This document shows positions 21,647 to 26,314 of a DNA stretch of 26,314 bases, one piece after another (position 1 is the first letter of the stretch; each line of letters begins with the position of its first letter). The translations under genes were made by a program, and so were the position numbers. The notes under the pieces were generated by a model. The model made no database searches and had not been told where the DNA came from. It saw only the letters and a list, made by a program, of their open reading frames with translations. The stretch is from Deltaproteobacteria bacterium UBA5329 (GTDB lineage: Bacteria; Desulfobacterota; Syntrophorhabdia; Syntrophorhabdales; Syntrophorhabdaceae): assembly GCA_002408185.1 (NCBI GenBank), contig DHQV01000012.1:28631-54944 (forward strand), read 5' to 3'.

Positions 21647-23125
21647 TCAGTCCTCTGCTTTCTTTGAGAGTGAGTTCAGCGCTTCCTTCCCCGGGTTCTT
21701 CTCGACAAGAAGAGATAAACCGTCCGCAAGCTGGGTCATTCGTCCCAGGAAGAGACTGCCGCGGGCAACGAACATCGTGTTGTCCATTTCCCCACGGCCC
21801 ATGGCGTCAATGGCGTGGCCGAGGAAAGAGACCGCGGCCGGTACGTGCCCCTGGGTCGGGGAAAATCCCGGCATGCCGTGCTCCAAAACAAAACGGCCGA
21901 TCTCCTCACGTCGGATCTCCTGACGCAGGACCGCCAGGGCGCCGATCATCCGGTAGTTGTTCAAGGGTACATTGCCGCTCCCCGCGGGGACGGTCACTTC
22001 CGGGTTTTGCAATTCAACTGCGTACTTGTCCACATCGGTGATCTTCTTTCCCATGCGGTCGAGGGGCTTCAAGATCAGCGATTCCATAATGCTCTGCTGC
22101 GACGATCCGGAGCCGATGTTATGTATGCCGATGCTGTCCGGACGGATCAGGGGGCTCTTCCCGTCATCGCCGGTAACGAGGAAGGCAAGGGCGCCCAGCA
22201 CGTCCTCCAGGATGGGCATGTCTTTGCCAAGATGCCCCTTGAATTTCATCCCCAGCTTGGCCATCGATCCGCCTCCCACCACGACGACCCTGTTGAACAA
22301 ACCGGACCTGACCAGGCCGACCGCGTGCATGAGGGCATAGAGCGGCCCGACACAAAAGGCCTTGATATCGCAGCCCGTGGCACAGACACACCCGCACATC
22401 TCCCCGATGGCCTTGGCAAGGCCGCCTCCCCCCCGGTTATACCGGTCTCCCACCGCTTCCTCCGAACAGTTCAGGAGAAGATCGACTTCGGCTGCCTCTA
22501 TGCCAGCCCTCTCCAGGAGGTTCTTCAAGGCCAGGGTCCCAGAAGCCTTGGTAAGGAGGTTTTCCATCAGCACCTGGGCCTTGAGGGTGTCATCCTGCTC
22601 ATGATGGCGGTGTATGCAGCCCACAACGCGCCCGCGATGATACAGGGGGAGCGATCCGCGGTTTTCGATCCTGTCGCGGATGCGTGCCATTTCCATCCCT
22701 GCACCGATCTTTCCGAGATCCGAACCTTTCCAGAACGGATGGGCCCCGAGTGATCTTTTCAGCATCGGTGCGGCTTCCTGCTCGATCCACATCAGATCGA
22801 AATCGTCGGCGAGCTTCATCAACCCGAGGAACTCTTCTTGCGGCATGATCTCGCCATGGGCCCCGTAACGGGAAGCCCCCTTGACGGGATGATGGTACCA
22901 TGGCCGCTCGATGCCGTTCAAGCGGTCAGGATGGAGATTTCCGATAAAGACCTGGTTGGCGGGATATTCCACCGCCTCCTCAAAACTCCTGAGATGCGCC
23001 TCGATGGCCGACAGAAGGGGGGCCCCGCTGCAGCCTGTTTCCCGGCTCGGCTTCGATCCGTACCGTACGAAGTCGGGGACATGGACGAGAACCTGGGAGA
23101 AGGCTTTTATAACAGTAGTGTTCAT
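21647..23125 (-). CDS. grdC: Glycine reductase-type protein C, beta subunit (GrdC)
   Basis: This 492-residue protein resembles GrdC (about 510 residues): N-terminal MNTTVIKAFSQVLVHVPDFVRYGS, the YPANQVFIGN and ERPWYHHPV segments, and a FabH/thiolase-like core with LLLNCSEEAVGDRYNRGGG, CATGCDIKAFCVGPLYALMHA and VVVVGGGSMAKLGMKFKGH. Protein C, normally GrdC plus GrdD, converts the carboxymethyl-selenoether on GrdA into acetyl phosphate. The start 10 bp after the grdB stop has only a weak ribosome-binding site, suggesting coupling. The gene for the GrdD partner, which carries the acyl-accepting cysteine, does not follow; grdA does. Confidence 0.92.
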   Translation of the reverse strand: MNTTVIKAFSQVLVHVPDFVRYGSKPSRETGCSGAPLLSAIEAHLRSFEEAVEYPANQVFIGNLHPDRLNGIERPWYHHPVKGASRYGAHGEIMPQEEFLGLMKLADDFDLMWIEQEAAPMLKRSLGAHPFWKGSDLGKIGAGMEMARIRDRIENRGSLPLYHRGRVVGCIHRHHEQDDTLKAQVLMENLLTKASGTLALKNLLERAGIEAAEVDLLLNCSEEAVGDRYNRGGGGLAKAIGEMCGCVCATGCDIKAFCVGPLYALMHAVGLVRSGLFNRVVVVGGGSMAKLGMKFKGHLGKDMPILEDVLGALAFLVTGDDGKSPLIRPDSIGIHNIGSGSSQQSIMESLILKPLDRMGKKITDVDKYAVELQNPEVTVPAGSGNVPLNNYRMIGALAVLRQEIRREEIGRFVLEHGMPGFSPTQGHVPAAVSFLGHAIDAMGRGEMDNTMFVARGSLFLGRMTQLADGLSLLVEKNPGKEALNSLSKKAED

Positions 23126-23135
23126 GGCCGGCCTT

Positions 23136-24440
23136 TCAAAAAACCGTCTGCCCTTCTATTTTCGTCTGCAGGGCCCTCAGGGCTTTCTCCACGAGCGCCC
23201 TTCGCAGCAGCTTTTCCTCCGTTCGGGGCCTGGCAGGGTCCCCCAGGGGGTGGGGAATGGCAATGGCGGGAACGATCCGGTTTGCCCCCACTGTCCTGGA
23301 GATAGGAACGATGGTGCAGATATGGACCGCAGGGATCCCTGCCCTTTCGATCTCCTTGGCCATCGTTGCCCCGCAACGAGTGCAGGTCCCTCAGGTGGAC
23401 GTGATGATAACGGCCTTAACGCCGTCGCTTACCAGGTCCTTTGCGATCTGGCGGGCAAATTGCCCGGCTCTTGCGACCGATGTGCCATTTCCAACAGTGG
23501 CATAATAGTAAGGATAGAGCCTGCCGATGATCCCCTCCCGCTCGAGGTCCCGCACCACATCGAGAGGCAGCACCCGGTTCGGGTCTTCGTTGGCGCAGGT
23601 CGGGTCATATCCCCCGTGGACAGTTTCATGGGACTCGGCGGACAACCGCTGAAACGAGCTGATATCGTACTTGCCGTATCTCGTTGCGCTCGAGGATTCC
23701 ACCCGGTCGGGGTTCCCCCTGGGGACGATCCCTCCGCTGGTAATGAGGGCGAGGGTGATCCCGTTCATCCTTTCAACCGGGGGCGCAGGCGCCACCCGGT
23801 CGAAAACCGGCATGGGATACTCGGTCGAGAAAGTTTCCCCTTTCAGTTTCCTGAGGAGCATCGCCACCGCCCTCGACGCGCCGGTCTCACGCGCAAAGTA
23901 GTTCTGGCGTATGCCCCGCGGAAGATACCCCTCCTCTTCCGGCGGCCCCATGGGCTGCCCTTTTGCCAGCTTCAGGGCAAGGCGGCCCATTTTCACGGCC
24001 GCGTCCCTCATACCGGCAATGGTGCCCCTTGTTTCCACGATATAAACGGTCTTCCGGAAGGATTCCACCCCGGGGTTTTCAGGGAACATCCCGGTTACGG
24101 CAGGGATCCCCAGCCTGTCCACGACTGCCGCGCATATCGCTCCGCAGGCCATTCCGTACCTTCCCGCATTGAATGCAGGCCCGGCCAGTACCAGGTCGGG
24201 ACCGTTATCCGCGATCATGGCAAGCACTTTCTCCGTCGCCTCCTCGATGTGTTCGGCGAAATAATTGTCACCGCAGATGACCGTAGCAGCGATCCGTGCC
24301 TCTGGCCCCAGGAGCTCCTGAAAGAGGACCCCCGGGCCCACCGGGCCGGCTTTGACGAGCGGCTCCGTGCCGGCCTTGTCCTCTGCCCCGATCTGACCAA
24401 AAAATTGGTTGAGATAGTGAACGACTCTCATGCTCTGCAC
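23136..24440 (-). CDS. grdB: Selenoprotein B of the glycine/sarcosine/betaine reductase family
   Basis: This is 434 residues when the UGA at 23393-23391 is read as selenocysteine 350. The motif TSTUGTCTRCGATM gives the UxxCxxC arrangement of GrdB/GrdF/GrdH proteins, followed by KEIERAGIPAVHICTIVPIS and GANRIVPAIAIPHPLG. The first part, MRVVHYLNQFFGQIG onward, with VICGDNYFAEH, GPAFNAGRYGMACG and PLDVVRDLEREG, is also typical. Protein B binds the amine substrate through the GrdE pyruvoyl group and its selenolate takes over the carboxymethyl group. A GTG at 24440 is chosen because AGGAGG lies 8 bp upstream and overlaps the grdE stop; the ATG at 24431, where family members begin, is 9 bp further from it. 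Glycine, sarcosine and betaine versions cannot be separated safely here. Confidence 0.95.
23363..23379 (-). promoter_or_regulatory. Candidate bacterial SECIS stem-loop of grdB
   Basis: In the mRNA the 7-bp stem UCGUUGC/GCAACGA encloses a GGG loop, beginning 11 nt after the UGA at 23393-23391. Bacterial SECIS elements lie within the coding region directly after the UGA, so position fits. The loop is smaller than in the well-studied E. coli elements. Confidence 0.5.
23391..23393 (-). other. UGA selenocysteine codon of grdB
   Basis: The minus-strand TGA falls between TST and GTCTRCG in an otherwise continuous GrdB frame, at the known selenocysteine position. Confidence 0.95.
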
Positions 24441-24452
24441 TGTTGCGGCCTC

Positions 24453-25739
24453 CTATTCCCCCCGGGCGGACAGAAGCTCGAAGCCCAGTTCATTGGTCGC
24501 CCCGAGGATGGTCTGAAGCTCGACCGTGATACCTTTCTCGGAAAGGCTGCCGGACCGTCCTCCCGCCATTCTTTCGATGACACGGATATCTCCGATCACC
24601 TTGTCCACGGGCGGAAGCGAAACCCTCTCGTTGGCATTGCCCGTGCTCACCACGGCATCGGCCCTCGGGGTCGTATCGGCCAGCGACTGGGACGATCCGT
24701 CGATGCCGGCGAACTCATCGGTTATTATGACCGTACGGACCCCGGCTTCCTCCAGCCCGGCGCAATACATCATGGCATCGGCATCGGGATTTCCAAAGCC
24801 CTCTTTCGTAATAACGGCCCCGTCGGCGCCCAAAAGCTCAACGAGTTTTGCCGCATATTGAGCGGAGCGGACCTTGTCCCGGAGCGTGACGTTGCAGTTA
24901 GCCACAACGGTCCCCAGGAACTTGAGGTCAATCCCATCCCGTTTCAGGAGTTCGCGGATCACAGGGTTGTTCTGGTGGTGATACGTGGTGTTCTTGTCGC
25001 AAGCGGAAACGCAGTTCCCGCTGACGATAGCCCCGTCCATAACCTCGCCGGGCATTACAAGCGTGGGAAGCAGGTTTTTCACATCCTGCCCGTAGAGGTA
25101 CGTGTCGTGCAGGAGCCCCTGGCTCAAGAGCATGTAGACATACGCCACGCCGGGAAGGTCGCCCCTGCCCCCTTTCAGCCGAAACGGCGGGAACATCTCG
25201 AAGCGCTCGAGCTCGGCCGGCTTCGCGGTGCGGCCCGCTTCTCCCAGGTAGGCAGCCGCGCGCAGCCCTGACAGGCGAAGGGCTTCTTCATGCTCGTGCC
25301 GGGAGAGGCCGGGTTTGACGGATATCACCAGGACCACGTTCAAGAGTTTGGAAAAGATCGAATAACGGGCACCCGGGCCGCTCATGTCGATCAGCCCCTC
25401 CTGAACGCCCACGACCTGTCCCGCGGTGACCACGGCACACCCTTGAAGCACATGGGTCCGGCCCTCTCCCACGGTCTCGACGCCCGAGATCAAGCCGGGG
25501 AACACCCCTCCCTTCCCTTCGACCTTGACCCTGGGCTCGATGACGTCCTTCACGGGAAGGATCCGCACGCTCTCGCCCGGCCTTGCAAGGTCGACTTCGA
25601 CACCGGCGATGCGGGGATCGCCAGCCCTTGTTCTCTCTATCAGCTCTTCGGGACTGATGTGAAGGACCTTGCCCTCAACACATGTTTTTGGTCCCCACCC
25701 GATTTCTTCGATCGGTATATTGCCCAGTTCAAGAACCAT
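24453..25739 (-). CDS. grdE: Protein B proprotein subunit of the glycine/sarcosine/betaine reductase family
   Basis: This 428-residue protein matches GrdE/GrdG proproteins along its length: ELGNIPIEEI, PGESVRILPVKDVIEPRVKVEG, QEGLIDMSGPGA, HEHEEALRLSGLRAAAYLGEAGR, YVYMLLSQGLLHDTYLYG and VMDGAIVSGNCVSACDKN. In characterised members the chain is cut before the cysteine of the GNCVSACDKN motif, here Cys243, and that residue becomes a pyruvoyl group which forms a Schiff base with the amine substrate. The motif is intact, so processing is expected. The ATG at 25739 follows AAGAGGATT. It is the first gene of the grd operon, behind the promoter at 25789-25818. Confidence 0.95.
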   Translation of the reverse strand: MVLELGNIPIEEIGWGPKTCVEGKVLHISPEELIERTRAGDPRIAGVEVDLARPGESVRILPVKDVIEPRVKVEGKGGVFPGLISGVETVGEGRTHVLQGCAVVTAGQVVGVQEGLIDMSGPGARYSIFSKLLNVVLVISVKPGLSRHEHEEALRLSGLRAAAYLGEAGRTAKPAELERFEMFPPFRLKGGRGDLPGVAYVYMLLSQGLLHDTYLYGQDVKNLLPTLVMPGEVMDGAIVSGNCVSACDKNTTYHHQNNPVIRELLKRDGIDLKFLGTVVANCNVTLRDKVRSAQYAAKLVELLGADGAVITKEGFGNPDADAMMYCAGLEEAGVRTVIITDEFAGIDGSSQSLADTTPRADAVVSTGNANERVSLPPVDKVIGDIRVIERMAGGRSGSLSEKGITVELQTILGATNELGFELLSARGE

Positions 25740-25922
25740 CGCAATCCTCTTGACCGCGTTTCATAAGGCCCCGACCTGCCCCCTTTTCATTGTACCACCT
25801 GCAAAGCGGGTTTCTCAACATCCCGGGCGGCCCATCCTCTTTAGCGATGCCCTGCCCTTTCCCGGTCCATGTGCCTTGCCGGGGCAAGATGCTTCACATC
25901 ACATAACATGAGGAACGGCCTG
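25740..25922. other. Intergenic region between the peroxiredoxin gene and grdE
   Basis: This 180-bp gap holds a small CTTGCC/GGCAAG hairpin soon after the peroxiredoxin stop and the grdE promoter. I find no reading frame worth calling. Confidence 0.5.
25789..25818 (-). promoter_or_regulatory. Putative sigma70-type promoter of the grd operon
   Basis: On the minus strand TTGAGA (25818-25813), 18 bp, and TACAAT (25794-25789) lie about 50 bp ahead of the grdE start. This would let grdEBCA be transcribed separately from the peroxiredoxin gene upstream. Confidence 0.5.
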
Positions 25923-26314
25923 TTAGCTTGCCTCCATCGCTTCCAGCGCCTTCGGCACGGTATCGTCAGGGCGCACTTTGTACCATACCGCCAGGACCTT
26001 CCCGTCGGCCCCTATCAGGAAGGAAGACCGTGTAATTCCCATGTACTTCTTTCCGTAAAGGGCCTTCTCGCCCCAAACCCCATAGGCCTCCGCAACCGAA
26101 TGATCGGCATCCGAAAGCAGCGAAAAACTCAGTTTCAGCCTGTCACTGAACTTCTTCTGCGCCGCCGCGGGATCGGGGCTGATCCCCAGCACCTCCCCTC
26201 CCAGCACGTTTATCCTGGCCAGCGCGTCCCGCACGGCCTCCGTCTGCTTCGTTCACCCCGACGTTCCTGCCTTGGGGAAGAAATAGACCAGCACCTTCCT
26301 GCCCTTGAAGTCTT
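25923..26314 (-). CDS. Peroxiredoxin (Bcp/AhpC-TSA type), probable selenoprotein, 5' end outside window
   Basis: The frame enters from the right edge (first full codon 26312-26310) as DFKGRKVLVYFFPKAGTSG, meets an in-frame UGA at 26255-26253, and continues TKQTEAVRDALARINVLGGEVLGISPD to a stop at 25923. In Bcp-type peroxiredoxins the matching motif is FYPKxxTxGCTxQ, so the UGA stands exactly where the peroxidatic cysteine is expected and is best read as selenocysteine. The later part, with FSLLSDADHSVAEAYGVWGEK and ITRSSFLIGADGKV, is standard. It would reduce hydroperoxides using thioredoxin. It lies upstream of grdE on the same strand. About 20-25 N-terminal residues are missing beyond the edge. 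Confidence 0.88.
26217..26238 (-). promoter_or_regulatory. Candidate bacterial SECIS stem-loop of the peroxiredoxin gene
   Basis: The mRNA can fold GGCC, a GU/GCU internal loop, then GCG/CGC closed by a GGA loop, and GGCC again, starting 14 nt after the UGA. This is the expected place for a bacterial SECIS. The assignment is by eye only. Confidence 0.4.
26253..26255 (-). other. UGA, probable selenocysteine codon of the peroxiredoxin
   Basis: The minus-strand TGA is in frame between TSG and TKQ, at the peroxidatic cysteine position of the family. The reading frame is open and family-like on both sides. Confidence 0.88.

Noticed and set aside
21184..24440. grdA and grdB as pseudogenes broken by stop codons
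   Set aside because: Both stops are UGA, lie exactly at known selenocysteine positions, and the frames are intact and family-like on both sides.
22911..25271. Very long plus-strand open frame (786 codons)
   Set aside because: It lies antisense to grdC, grdB and grdE, which have clear family sequence. Its own translation is rich in Pro, Arg and His with no recognisable domain, as expected from a GC-rich shadow frame.
1..26314. CRISPR arrays, tRNA or rRNA genes, complete insertion sequences
   Set aside because: I looked for short regularly spaced repeats, cloverleaf-like sequences and paired IS ends and found none; only the istA fragment represents mobile DNA.

Overview
The window reads as a piece of the genome, or a metagenome contig, of a strictly anaerobic bacterium, most likely Desulfobacterota-like (sulfate-reducing or syntrophic). 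This is inference from gene content: ATP-dependent ketone carboxylase genes, a DUF35/thiolase pair, a Phenol_MetA_deg-type outer-membrane protein, Rrf2/rubrerythrin oxygen defence and three selenoproteins. An outer-membrane protein and a lipoprotein argue for a Gram-negative envelope. I see no rRNA, tRNA, CRISPR array or complete mobile element.

Left edge (1-1100, + strand): a 156-bp repeat (second copy at 17475-17630), a small lipoprotein gene that starts inside it, and a truncated, frameshifted tail of a tartrate/isopropylmalate-type dehydrogenase.

Main catabolic block (1153-16792, all on the - strand, so transcribed right to left): outer-membrane beta-barrel protein, a possible 56-aa ORF, HyuA-like subunit (674 aa), small zinc-ribbon subunit (119 aa), second HyuA-like subunit (719 aa), HyuB-like subunit (684 aa), acyl-CoA ligase, zinc alcohol dehydrogenase, TetR regulator, DUF35 protein, thiolase, UroD-fold protein, a protein made of two similar halves, and an MBL-fold hydrolase. 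Together they suggest the route secondary alcohol -> ketone -> beta-keto acid -> beta-ketoacyl-CoA -> acyl-CoA + acetyl-CoA. Subunit number, sizes and order look more like acetophenone carboxylase (Apc) than three-subunit acetone carboxylase, so an aryl or longer ketone is as plausible as acetone. The two upstream promoters share a GAGCGCTC-centred operator, and the TetR gene has its own, different palindromic promoter/operator.

Scar region (about 17100-17920): a mosaic of truncated pieces, namely an IS21-type istA start, the 156-bp repeat with the lipoprotein start, an rrf2 gene with an exact 93-codon in-frame deletion, and the rubrerythrin translation-initiation region now placed in front of a hybrid histidine kinase.

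Right part: hybrid histidine kinase, intact Rrf2 regulator and rubrerythrin with N-terminal rubredoxin domain (+ strand), facing a convergent - strand glycine/sarcosine/betaine reductase-type operon grdE-grdB-grdC-grdA. In-frame UGA codons in grdB and grdA lie exactly at the family's selenocysteine positions. A third selenocysteine is inferred in a peroxiredoxin cut by the right edge. No grdD is present in the window.
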